From CAZIGK01 sp964538615 (lineage in GTDB: Bacteria > Pseudomonadota > Alphaproteobacteria > Rickettsiales > RI-342): a stretch of DNA of 56,988 bases. Positions 25,456 to 32,853 of the stretch are shown here, piece by piece; the first letter of the stretch is position 1, and every line of letters starts with the position of its first letter. The notes below the pieces were generated by a model. It was given only the letters and a program-made list of their open reading frames with translations. It had not been told where the DNA came from and searched no databases. The DNA lies in the NCBI GenBank assembly GCA_964538615.1, contig CAZIGK010000013.1, positions 1 to 56,988 on the forward strand, read 5' to 3'. The position numbers and the translations under genes are program-made.

Positions 25456-26373
25456 ATGCCGATTGATCTTATCCAGTTGGAAAGCCGCCTGCGCGAACGT
25501 CTGGCCGAAGTCAGCGACAAGCTGGAAACCACCATGCAGGATTTGCTGCCCGAACAGGATGCCGATACCGGCGAAGGGCGCGTGGTGGAAGCTATGCGCT
25601 ATTCCCTGTTGGGAGGTGGTAAGCGGCTGCGCCCTTATCTGGTCTGCGCCTCAGCACAGTTGTTTGGTGTCTGCAACGTCAGCGCCTATTATGCTGCGGC
25701 GGCCATTGAGTTTGTGCATACTTACTCGCTGATCCATGATGATTTACCCTCCATGGATAATGACGATATGCGCCGGGGTAAACCAAGCTGCCATAAACAA
25801 TTCGATGAAGCGACTGCTCTGCTGGCGGGGGATGCCCTGCTGACCATGGCCTTTGATATTCTGGCCAGCGAGCATACCCATCAAGACCCCAAAGTGCGGC
25901 TGGAACTGATTTCCGCTTTAGCGAAAGCCGCAGGGCACAATGGCATGGTCGGTGGCCAGATGCGAGACTTGCAGGCAGAGCAACAAAACCTGCCGGTGGA
26001 AGAGATTATTCGCCTGCAACGCCTGAAAACCGGGCGGATGTTTGGGGTTTCCTGCGAGGCGGGAGCCATTCTGGGTAAGGCGGATATGCGCCGTCGGCAG
26101 GCGTTGGTGCGCTATGCGCATGATATTGGTCTGGCCTTCCAGATGACGGATGACCTGCTGGATGTGGAAGGCAGCGAGGCGGAAACTGGTAAAGCTGTGC
26201 GGAAGGACAAAACGGCAGGCAAGGCCACATTGGTGGGGGCTATGGGTGTGGAACGCGCCCGTGAGCAGGCTTTTGTGCTGGCAGATCAGGCCAAAAACCA
26301 CCTGCGCGTATTTGATGAACGGGCAGAACCTTTCCGTGAACTGGCAGACTTTGTGGTGAACCGTCGGTCGTAA
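25456..26373 (+). CDS. ispA: Farnesyl diphosphate synthase
   Basis: Prenyltransferase that condenses isopentenyl diphosphate with allylic diphosphates to the C15 product (or C20; chain length cannot be judged here with certainty). The 305-aa protein has SLLGGGKRLRPYL near residue 45, the first aspartate-rich motif DDLPSMDNDDMRRG near 97 and the second DDLLDVEG near 232. Start ATG 25456 follows AAGGA. It shares an operon with xseB; dxs, the usual third gene, is replaced by a convergent small gene. Confidence 0.95.
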   Translation: MPIDLIQLESRLRERLAEVSDKLETTMQDLLPEQDADTGEGRVVEAMRYSLLGGGKRLRPYLVCASAQLFGVCNVSAYYAAAAIEFVHTYSLIHDDLPSMDNDDMRRGKPSCHKQFDEATALLAGDALLTMAFDILASEHTHQDPKVRLELISALAKAAGHNGMVGGQMRDLQAEQQNLPVEEIIRLQRLKTGRMFGVSCEAGAILGKADMRRRQALVRYAHDIGLAFQMTDDLLDVEGSEAETGKAVRKDKTAGKATLVGAMGVERAREQAFVLADQAKNHLRVFDERAEPFRELADFVVNRRS

Positions 26374-26376
26374 AGC

Positions 26377-26676
26377 TCATCGCATCATTGAGTTCGCTTC
26401 TTCAATCCCTTGCTGTATCATAAGGTACATTTCTTTTGAACTCAGGGCTAGAATAAGCTCATCTGCTGTGAGCAGCCCTCGTTCATTCAGTTGGTAATAA
26501 CCAAATGCTGTCGTAAGTTCTGTCGTTAATTCCTGAACCCTAGGCTCATCCACTTGGGGATTGTGTGCAGATTCTGGAGAAAATTCATCTAACGCAGTCA
26601 CCTGTGCCGCTATTGCATGGAACTGTTTCATCATCCGCTTCAGGAGTGACAAATCTATGACATCTGGTAACTGCAC
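26377..26676 (-). CDS. Unknown 99-aa protein
   Basis: No family recognised. The start is GTG 26676, chosen because TAGGAG lies 8 nt upstream. The product is soluble and helical, with a run of methionines and charged residues (LKRMMKQFHAIAAQ, then ELTTELTTAFGYYQLNERG) and no membrane span. GC looks lower than in the neighbours. It is convergent with ispA (3-bp gap) and divergent from tlyA. It could be a recent acquisition; being short, it may also be partly degraded. Confidence 0.55.
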   Translation of the reverse strand: MQLPDVIDLSLLKRMMKQFHAIAAQVTALDEFSPESAHNPQVDEPRVQELTTELTTAFGYYQLNERGLLTADELILALSSKEMYLMIQQGIEEANSMMR

Positions 26677-26732
26677 GTATCATGCTCCTATATTCTCATA
26701 GTTTCATATTATCCACTAATCATTTCATCTTT

Positions 26733-27491
26733 ATGAAACCTCCTCAACGACTTGACATAACATTGACGTCGCGCGGCCTCTGTGATAGCCGAGCCAAGGC
26801 GCAAGCCCTGATTAAAGCCGGGCATGTATTCTGCAACGGTCAGGCCATGACCAAGGCGCATTACACCGTGCCGGAAGGCGCGGTGCTTGAAGTGCGTGGG
26901 CAGGAGCACCCATGGGTTTCCCGTGCAGGCATGAAGCTGGCGCATGCTCTGGGGCATTTCCAGCTCAATCCAAAGGGTATGCTGGCCGTGGATATTGGCG
27001 CTTCCACCGGCGGCTTTACGGATGTGCTGCTACAACACGGGGCGAGCAAAGTCTTCGCGGTGGATGTCGGCCATGATCAGCTTGCCCTACGCTTGCGTCA
27101 GGATGCCCGTGTGGTGAATATTGAAGGCTGCAACGCCCGCTATATCACAGAAGAAGAACTGCCGGAACCGCTGGATATGCTGGTCTGCGATGCCAGCTTC
27201 ATCAGCCTGACCAAGCTTTTGCCTGCTCCTATTGCGCGGCTGAAGGAAACCGCATGGCTGGTTGCCCTCATTAAACCGCAGTTCGAAGTTGGCAAAGAGC
27301 GTATTCCCCGCGATGGCGTGGTCAAAGACCCCGCCCTTCAGGAAGAGATTTGCCAGACCATCCGGCAATGGTTTACAGAGCATTACCCCCATTGGGAATG
27401 CTTAGGCCTGACCGAAAGCCCGATTCAGGGGCCGGATGGCAACCGTGAGTTCCTGATTGGTTACCGCGCCCAGCCTACTCTCTCTCTCTGA
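26733..27491 (+). CDS. tlyA: TlyA-family rRNA 2-prime-O-methyltransferase
   Basis: A 252-aa protein with an N-terminal S4 RNA-binding domain (RLDITLTSRGLCDSRAKAQ, then ALIKAGHVFCNG) and an FtsJ-like methyltransferase: LAVDIGASTGGFTDVLLQ near residue 85, VFAVDVGHDQLALRL near 108 and DMLVCDASFISLTK near 147. TlyA proteins methylate 16S and/or 23S rRNA riboses. Start ATG 26733; the frame is open 51 bp further up without support. In alphaproteobacteria tlyA often lies next to dxs and ispA, and here ispA is one gene away. Confidence 0.93.
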   Translation: MKPPQRLDITLTSRGLCDSRAKAQALIKAGHVFCNGQAMTKAHYTVPEGAVLEVRGQEHPWVSRAGMKLAHALGHFQLNPKGMLAVDIGASTGGFTDVLLQHGASKVFAVDVGHDQLALRLRQDARVVNIEGCNARYITEEELPEPLDMLVCDASFISLTKLLPAPIARLKETAWLVALIKPQFEVGKERIPRDGVVKDPALQEEICQTIRQWFTEHYPHWECLGLTESPIQGPDGNREFLIGYRAQPTLSL

Positions 27492-27504
27492 TGGAGCCTG
27501 TGAG

Positions 27505-27921
27505 ATGCCGGAAACCCCATGGCAGTTATGCTGGTTTTGCTTTGAAAATTACTTTCTGGCCTATCTGCCCCTGCCCCTCACGTCTGCTTACAGTTACGGC
27601 ACCTTAAAATCTCTGGGGCAGGTCGCATTGCTGTGGCCAGCCATCGGTGCATTTGGCGGCATGTGGCTGGCACTGTTGTTGGATTATGCTCTTGGACGCT
27701 GGCTGGCCTATCGAGTGATGCAATGCAAAGGCACTCCGGCAGCCCAACGCATGCTGGCACTACCCACCGTGGTACGCTGGCTTTCTCCGTTGTTAAGTGC
27801 GGCGCTTTTGTTACCTCTGGGCGGTGTGCCGCTGGTGGTGTTGGTGGGGTTTTTGCGGGGATATGCCACGGTGACACTGCCGCTATTGACTGCCCTCTGT
27901 CTCTACACCCTGTTTGCCTGA
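27505..27921 (+). CDS. Small membrane protein, YqaA/DedA (VTT)-like
   Basis: A 138-aa hydrophobic protein with about four membrane segments. The segment FLAYLPLPLTSAYSYGTL followed by GAFGGMWLALLLDYALGRWL resembles the G...N/D-Y-x-x-G-R core of VTT (SNARE-associated/DedA, YqaA) proteins, which are lipid scramblases or transporter-like. The match is by pattern only. Start ATG 27505 has GGAG upstream and follows tlyA by 13 bp, so the two are probably co-transcribed. Its last 39 bp overlap the convergent hydrolase gene. Confidence 0.6.
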   Translation: MPETPWQLCWFCFENYFLAYLPLPLTSAYSYGTLKSLGQVALLWPAIGAFGGMWLALLLDYALGRWLAYRVMQCKGTPAAQRMLALPTVVRWLSPLLSAALLLPLGGVPLVVLVGFLRGYATVTLPLLTALCLYTLFA

Positions 27922-28647
27922 TACCAGAAAGCTGCCGGTTTCCAAAAACCGTGCAATTTTCACCCACACATCCGGCAATAGTTGAAGCAGCGTATGGGGA
28001 GCGTGTACGACCACCTGCTCTTTCATACCGGGCAAACGGGTGCGCTCTACGCTGACCCGGCCATCATCCTTGCCAGGGATAAGAAACGGGCTGATGGGAT
28101 CCAGCGCCACATCTCCCGCAATCACTCCCAATTCATAATCCACAGATTCCACAGGCACCGCTTCCGTGGTTAATTGCTGCCCGGCAGGGCCATAGATTTC
28201 CTGATACAGCTTCATGTGGCGCAAACTATCCGCCAATTCGCTCCCCTGATTGGGCGGGCCAATCATCACCACCCGCCCCAAATATCTGGGGCGATACTGT
28301 TTCAGGTAATCTCTTACCAGCAAGCCACCCATGGAAAAGCTGACAAAATGCACTATCCCGTCATACGCCCCCAAATGCTGGCGTATTCTCGGCGCCACCT
28401 GATATTCGACCAGTTGGTCAAGTGGGTAACGGGTGGAATCATAGTCAATATTCACCACCTGATACCCCTGTTGCTCCAAAAATACCTGCAACGGTTTCAG
28501 CAAATCACTGGATAGCGCAATTCCATGCAGCAACACCACCGCTTGCCGACGTTGTTGCACGGGCACATCCGGCGTTGGCCACCACCATGCCAACATCGTG
28601 ACCAACAGACTACAGACAAAAAAACCTGCACCAAACCAGCGTAACAT
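27883..28647 (-). CDS. Membrane-anchored lipase-like alpha/beta hydrolase
   Basis: A 254-aa protein with an N-terminal hydrophobic segment (MLRWFGAGFFVCSLLVTMLA) that is a membrane anchor or uncleaved signal, and an alpha/beta hydrolase fold: oxyanion region VVLLHGIALSSDL near residue 38, nucleophile in VSFSMGGLLVRDYL near 104 (S-x-S-x-G in place of G-x-S-x-G) and IGPPNQGSELADSL near 130, typical of triacylglycerol lipase and PGAP1-like esterases. HAPHTLL near the end could supply the histidine. The substrate is unknown. Its ATG shares one base with the TetR stop (TGATG), so it is coupled to the regulator. Confidence 0.75.
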   Translation of the reverse strand: MLRWFGAGFFVCSLLVTMLAWWWPTPDVPVQQRRQAVVLLHGIALSSDLLKPLQVFLEQQGYQVVNIDYDSTRYPLDQLVEYQVAPRIRQHLGAYDGIVHFVSFSMGGLLVRDYLKQYRPRYLGRVVMIGPPNQGSELADSLRHMKLYQEIYGPAGQQLTTEAVPVESVDYELGVIAGDVALDPISPFLIPGKDDGRVSVERTRLPGMKEQVVVHAPHTLLQLLPDVWVKIARFLETGSFLVSGKQGVETEGSQ

Positions 28648-29243
28648 CAGGCTGCACGCCGGATATATTGGTCCGTATGCACCTGCACCAATTGCGCAGC
28701 ATCCACATCCGGCACCAGTGTTAAGCGTTGGGTCACCGCCAACATGGAAACGCCTTGCAACCCGGAAAGCCAGGCTTTCGCTAATAATTGAACATGGTTT
28801 TCAGATGATTCCGCATGCAGCATACGCAATGTCTGTGCCGCAAGAAGCAACAGTTGATGGATGATATGATGGTAATTTTCACTCCGCACGTCCACCCGCT
28901 TATAGGGGTAATTCCATATCAGCCGCCACATGGCATCATCCTCCTGCGCCATGCTCAGGTATGCCTGCCCCATTTTCAGCAAAGCTTCATCGGCATAGGT
29001 GCTGGCGGCAACGGCCTTTTCCATCGCTTCCAGCAATTTATACATCACGTCTTCGGCAAGCAATGCCACCAGCGCATCCTGATCCGGAAACAGGTGGTAC
29101 AGCATACCCGGTGTGTAGCCAATATGTCTGGCAATATTGCGCATGGTCAGGGCGGCTTCTCCCTCCTCCCGCACCAGTTTGCGGGCGGCATAAAGTGCCA
29201 TCATCTGCAATTGTTCACGGCTATGCTGCGCTCTGCGTCCCAT
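28647..29243 (-). CDS. TetR-family transcriptional regulator
   Basis: A 198-aa TetR-type repressor. The N-terminal DNA-binding domain reads ALYAARKLVREEGEAALTMRN followed by IARHIGYTPGMLYHLFPDQDAL, the standard TetR helix-turn-helix. The C-terminal part, with NYPYKRVDVRSENYHHIIHQ, resembles the TetR_C_33 (WHG) type. Start ATG 29243 is 6 nt after GGAGG; the frame extends 98 codons further without support. It is coupled to the hydrolase gene and divergent from the acetate-kinase-like gene; palindromes at 29266-29296 are likely operators for both directions. Confidence 0.85.
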   Translation of the reverse strand: MGRRAQHSREQLQMMALYAARKLVREEGEAALTMRNIARHIGYTPGMLYHLFPDQDALVALLAEDVMYKLLEAMEKAVAASTYADEALLKMGQAYLSMAQEDDAMWRLIWNYPYKRVDVRSENYHHIIHQLLLLAAQTLRMLHAESSENHVQLLAKAWLSGLQGVSMLAVTQRLTLVPDVDAAQLVQVHTDQYIRRAA

Positions 29244-29265
29244 TGCTTTTCCTCCATTTTCCTTA

Positions 29266-29296
29266 AAATAAACTATGTTTATTTGTTTGTAAACAA
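29266..29296. promoter_or_regulatory. Overlapping palindromes, likely TetR operator
   Basis: AAATAAAC-TAT-GTTTATTT (29266-29284) is a perfect 8-bp inverted repeat, and TTGTTTGTAAACAA (29283-29296) a second one that overlaps it. They lie 23 bp upstream of the TetR start, within the divergent intergenic region, as autoregulatory TetR operators usually do. Confidence 0.55.
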
Positions 29297-29368
29297 GGTT
29301 TACAGATTGCTTTCCCCACCCCAACACGTCATAGTGAACATTGTTTTTATGATGTATAAAGGATATTC

Positions 29369-30310
29369 GTGACCTCCGCCCTGCTGATTCTGATCCTGAC
29401 ACCGCAGCGCTGTCGCTGGGCGGTTTATGCACGCGGAGTTTCACGGCTGTTGGGCTATGGCTGGCTGGATCGGCAGGAAAAAGCTGGCCAATTGCAGGCT
29501 TTTTCACCGCAGGGAGGGGTGCTGGAACAACTCCCACTCCCGCCCCACGCTCAGGGGGTTCACTTACAGGCAGATGAAACCCGCCTGCACCTGTTGTTAT
29601 CCTGGCTCACGCAATTTCCCTGGCGGATGGAAGTGATTTTGCATCAGCTTGCACAGGTTTTGCACCCACAGGCGGAAGAGCAAGAGGAAACAACATCGGC
29701 TCCGTTTCCGGTTTTTGCGCTTACCTCGCATTGGTTCAGCCGCCCTCTGCCCAGCCCCCCCCTGTCTCAGGCACAGCAGGCCGCTTACCTCTATACTCAT
29801 TTGTTACGGCAGCTCATTCCCGGCATGCCGCAATATGCGATTGCCTGTGATCGGCTGGAGCCATTGATACTCCACGCAATCTGCCAGAAAATGTTGCATC
29901 TGGCACCGGAACTCCTGCACGTACACAGCCTGCTGATCCATTGGGGAGAGGAGGCCTGCGTTGCCAGTCTGCAACAAGCATCATGGCACCTTCACCCACT
30001 GCTGAGCCAACCGACCGATGCCCATCTGAATCCTTTACTGGCCTGCCTGCGGGAAATTCAGAAGGAGCAGGCACCTCAGGCGCTCATTCTCAGTGGTGAC
30101 CACCTGACGCAGGACGCCGCCCGCAGACAACGGCTTCTCCAGCTATGTCCATGGCAAGGGGTGACACTCAATCCGGTGGCAAACAAGCGCCATTTTACGC
30201 GCATCAGCACACTGGAAAGCACACTCCCCGTATTGCTTCTACCGGCGGATGCCAGTCAAAGCATGTTGGAAAGTTTTCTCACCGCTACTCTAAGGCAGGA
30301 TGACAACTGA
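29369..30310 (+). CDS. Highly diverged acetate-kinase-like protein, probably inactive
   Basis: A 313-aa protein that follows the outline of acetate/butyrate kinases (AckA, about 400 aa) without their catalytic residues. The start LLILILTPQRCRWAVYARG sits where AckA has its N-[ST]-G-S-[ST]-S-x-K motif; IPGMPQYAIACDRLEP resembles the LPDVPQVAVFDTAFH segment; LLIHWGEEACVASLQQ resembles L(I)xxHLGNGASIAAI; and LILSGDHLTQDAARRQRLLQ then GVTLNPVANKRHFTRISTLE and VLLLPADASQSM follow the C-terminal TGGIGENS...LG(I)xLDxxAN...VLVIPTDEE region. The GFHGTSH and MGTRSGD motifs are absent. This assignment rests on collinear weak matches. Start is GTG 29369 behind AAGGA. Confidence 0.55.
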   Translation: MTSALLILILTPQRCRWAVYARGVSRLLGYGWLDRQEKAGQLQAFSPQGGVLEQLPLPPHAQGVHLQADETRLHLLLSWLTQFPWRMEVILHQLAQVLHPQAEEQEETTSAPFPVFALTSHWFSRPLPSPPLSQAQQAAYLYTHLLRQLIPGMPQYAIACDRLEPLILHAICQKMLHLAPELLHVHSLLIHWGEEACVASLQQASWHLHPLLSQPTDAHLNPLLACLREIQKEQAPQALILSGDHLTQDAARRQRLLQLCPWQGVTLNPVANKRHFTRISTLESTLPVLLLPADASQSMLESFLTATLRQDDN

Positions 30311-30314
30311 TAAA

Positions 30315-30348
30315 AAAACCGCCTCTTCTTGCCAGAAGAGGCGGTTTT
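30315..30348. terminator. Bidirectional terminator, 15-bp stem
   Basis: AAAACCGCCTCTTCT and AGAAGAGGCGGTTTT pair perfectly around TGCC, with A/T runs on both sides. It lies just after the acetate-kinase-like gene and before the convergent 37-aa gene, and can serve both. Confidence 0.9.
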
Positions 30349-30370
30349 GGGTTTTACCCTGCAAAGGCTA

Positions 30371-30484
30371 TCATTCGCCTTTATCGCCATGCTTATCACA
30401 ATACACCACTTCATCCATCTGCGCAGCCATAGCGGCCAGAGGAGCCAGCGTTGCCATCAACATCGCCAAAACCAATATTTTCAT
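30371..30484 (-). CDS. Small exported peptide, 37 aa
   Basis: An ATG at 30484 has an excellent ribosome site (GGAGG, 7 nt upstream) and opens MKILVLAMLMATLAPLAAMA, a Sec-type signal sequence with a likely cut after AMA. The mature part is only about 14 residues (QMDEVVYCDKHGDKGE without the cleaved tail) and holds a single cysteine. It is convergent with the terminator at 30315-30348. A longer frame upstream (to 30658) has no start signal. The function is unknown; the signal is good, but the size keeps confidence moderate. Confidence 0.5.
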   Translation of the reverse strand: MKILVLAMLMATLAPLAAMAAQMDEVVYCDKHGDKGE

Positions 30485-30712
30485 TTTATCCTCCAAAAGA
30501 TTGCCGTTCATTGTACGGGCGTTGCTATGCGCCATTTTCGCTAAAGCTGAGGGAGCGTCCCCCCGCCACGGCAAAAACGCGCCATGGCGGGATTCTACTC
30601 TTATCCATGCGCAACTGCATCTATTTTTACGCAACACAGGCGTTTCCTGATAGCACATTGATGCAGCGCATGATTACATGATGCCCTGTTTGTTTTGCCA
30701 AAGGTGCAACAG

Positions 30713-31450
30713 ATGACACACATTAAAAATACCATTCTGATTGTGGATGATGAACCCCACATTCGTAAACTATTAAAAATAACCGTCGAATCTTACGGCC
30801 ACCGTGCCGTGGAGTGCGACAATGGCAAACAGGCCGTACGCATGTGTGCCTCCCTGAAGCCGGAGCTGATGCTACTGGATCTGGGCTTACCGGATCTGGA
30901 TGGAAAAGACGTCATTCAGCAAGTGCGTGAATGGTCACACCTGCCCATTATCGTTTGTTCCGTGCGTAACAGCGATCAAGAGATCATGCTGGCACTCAAC
31001 CATGGGGCAGATGATTACATCACCAAGCCTTTCAACCCGGATGTGCTCATGGCGCGTGTCCATGCCAATTTGCGCAAAGCGGTCACCAAAGAAGCCGGGG
31101 ATTCCCTGCTGATCAATGGACGCATTACCATGGATTTGATGCGGCATACGGTCACGGTAGATGGCAAAAAGGTGGATTTTACCCCCAAAGAATATGAACT
31201 CCTGCGGCATTTTCTTACAAATCGCGGTAAAATGCTGATGCATAAACAAATATTGAAAGATATTTGGGGCCCAGCCCATGCGGATGACATGCAATACCTG
31301 CGGGTCTATGTCAGCCAGCTACGGGAGAAAATTGAGCCAACGCCCTCGGCTCCCCTGTATATTATCACGGAACCGGGCATTGGCTATCGCATGGAAACCC
31401 ATGATGAAGAGACAACCGACACATCCGGGCAAGCGCAGGCAACCGCCTGA
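30713..31450 (+). CDS. kdpE: OmpR-family response regulator, KdpE type
   Basis: A 245-aa two-component regulator. The receiver domain has ILIVDDEPHIRKLL near the start, the phospho-acceptor aspartate in LMLLDLGLPDLDG near residue 53 and the lysine in DDYITKPFNP near 102. The C-terminal winged helix has DFTPKEYELLRHFL near 155 and DMQYLRVYVSQLREKIEP with ITEPGIGYRM at the end, which is closest to KdpE among OmpR proteins. Start ATG 30713 is preceded by AAGG. kdpFABC is absent, and the likely partner kinase lies 1.4 kb away on the other strand, so the target may not be potassium transport. Confidence 0.85.
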   Translation: MTHIKNTILIVDDEPHIRKLLKITVESYGHRAVECDNGKQAVRMCASLKPELMLLDLGLPDLDGKDVIQQVREWSHLPIIVCSVRNSDQEIMLALNHGADDYITKPFNPDVLMARVHANLRKAVTKEAGDSLLINGRITMDLMRHTVTVDGKKVDFTPKEYELLRHFLTNRGKMLMHKQILKDIWGPAHADDMQYLRVYVSQLREKIEPTPSAPLYIITEPGIGYRMETHDEETTDTSGQAQATA

Positions 31451-31512
31451 AGCCAGCACTCAAACAGCATGGTGCTACATTCCACATGCGGCGCAGGCTC
31501 CGTCACCCTTTC

Positions 31513-31571
31513 GATAGTGTCGCCACGAGAGGTTTCATAGCCTGCAAACGCCCTTTTTCTGTGCTTCCGGC
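31513..31571. repeat. Partial copy of the 8244-8387 element
   Basis: GATAGTGTCGCCACGAGAGG, then CTGCAAACGCCCTTTTTCT and GCTTCCGGC, match the reverse complement of 8328-8387 at roughly three quarters of positions. It lies in the gap between kdpE and the glycosyltransferase, which otherwise holds no gene I can see. Confidence 0.65.
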
Positions 31572-31721
31572 TGATGTCTATATTTCCGTACACAGGAACG
31601 TCGGCTTTTCCACCTTCAGCATTTTCGCTTCATTCTCTTCGCATAGAGTGATGAAGCCTAGACAAGCGGCGTTCCGGCTTTTAATGGTTGCTCAGCTTCT
31701 TTTGATTCGGTGCACCCTTCC

Positions 31722-32846
31722 ATGACGCATGCTCCTACCCAAGCTCCCTCTATCGCCGTGGTTTTGCCGCGTGGCATGTGCTTTTCCCCGCAAGGCGCCA
31801 CATCCATTGATACGGTAGCATGGCAACAAAGCCGCTTCAGCCCGTGGCAAGAGCGCATCACTTTGTATGTACACCCGGTGGCGGATAACCATTATTTGCC
31901 AGACGTTCGGGTACAGCCCGTCATAGCCACCTCTCAGGGCTGGCCATGGGAAGGCAGGCAGAAACGCTGGCTGAAAACTCTGGTAAAGACGTTACGGCAG
32001 CATCCTCCAGCGCTGATTGAGGTACACCAGCATGTCGCTTCGGCACTGTATCTGGCAAACGCTTTTCCTCATTTGCCCGTCACACTGGTACGGCACCATA
32101 TTCTGGACGATTGCTGGCGCAATCACCGACGGCTTCATCATCTGGCGGCCATTATCTCCGTCAGCCATTACGTGCAGCAATCCGTCAAGCGTGCCAGCCG
32201 TCTGCCAGAAAGTCACCTGCCCGTGCTGCATAATGGGCTGGATGCGGCATCCTTTCAGCCGGAAGCAGAACGCCCACCTGTGCTATTGATGGCCGGTCGC
32301 CTGAGGCCGGAAAAAGGCTGGCTACCGTTTGCACAGGCATTGGCGGAACTACTGCCGCAATACCCGGACTGGCGAGTACAATGGTTTACCTTGGGGGATA
32401 GCCCTCAGCCTGATTTCACCCACCAGCTAAAAAGCCTGATGGCACCTTTCCACAACCGTCTGGACTGGCAGATCAACCAACCGCCGGAGGTCGTGCGTCA
32501 GGCCATGTGTCAGGCTCGTGTGGTGACTGTGCCGAGCCTTGTGTCAGAGGCATTTGGCTTGACTGCGCTGGAAGCGCATCTGGCCGGTGCTGCGGTTGTC
32601 TCCTCCGGCATTGGCGGCCTGAGAGAAGTGTCTGGCGAAACCGCCCTGTATTGCGAGCCGGAAAAACACCGCCTGCAACATTGCCTGACCATGCTGATGC
32701 AGGATGAGGCCCTGCGGCAACGGCTGGCTCAGGCAGGTCGGGAACGTGCTCTGCGGCAGTTTGACATCCGCACGCTGGCCGCCCGGCAAACCCACTTGTG
32801 GCAAGAGATACTGCAACGGCAGGCAGAGATGCGGCCATCCGCATAA
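31722..32846 (+). CDS. Glycosyltransferase, GT4 family
   Basis: A 374-aa GT-B transferase, probably retaining. The C-terminal domain carries VLLMAGRLRPEKGWLPFAQA near residue 186 and SLVSEAFGLTALEAHLAGAA near 270 with the E-x7-E motif, followed by GIGGLREVSGETALYCEP, the usual GT4 nucleotide-sugar site. The N-terminal half (HQHVASALYLANAFPHLPVTL) is the acceptor domain. Cytoplasmic, likely for cell-surface glycan synthesis; donor and acceptor are unknown. ATG 31722 is preferred over a GTG 12 bp upstream; neither has a strong ribosome site. It is convergent with the kinase gene (7-bp gap). Confidence 0.85.
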   Translation: MTHAPTQAPSIAVVLPRGMCFSPQGATSIDTVAWQQSRFSPWQERITLYVHPVADNHYLPDVRVQPVIATSQGWPWEGRQKRWLKTLVKTLRQHPPALIEVHQHVASALYLANAFPHLPVTLVRHHILDDCWRNHRRLHHLAAIISVSHYVQQSVKRASRLPESHLPVLHNGLDAASFQPEAERPPVLLMAGRLRPEKGWLPFAQALAELLPQYPDWRVQWFTLGDSPQPDFTHQLKSLMAPFHNRLDWQINQPPEVVRQAMCQARVVTVPSLVSEAFGLTALEAHLAGAAVVSSGIGGLREVSGETALYCEPEKHRLQHCLTMLMQDEALRQRLAQAGRERALRQFDIRTLAARQTHLWQEILQRQAEMRPSA

Positions 32847-32853
32847 ACCGCAC

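Noticed and set aside
26645..26662. Minus-strand ATGTCATAGATTTGTCAC, a Pho-box-like pair with an 11-bp period
   Set aside because: It lies inside the coding sequence of the 99-aa gene, only 14 bp after its start, and codes VIDLSLL; no suitable start lies downstream.
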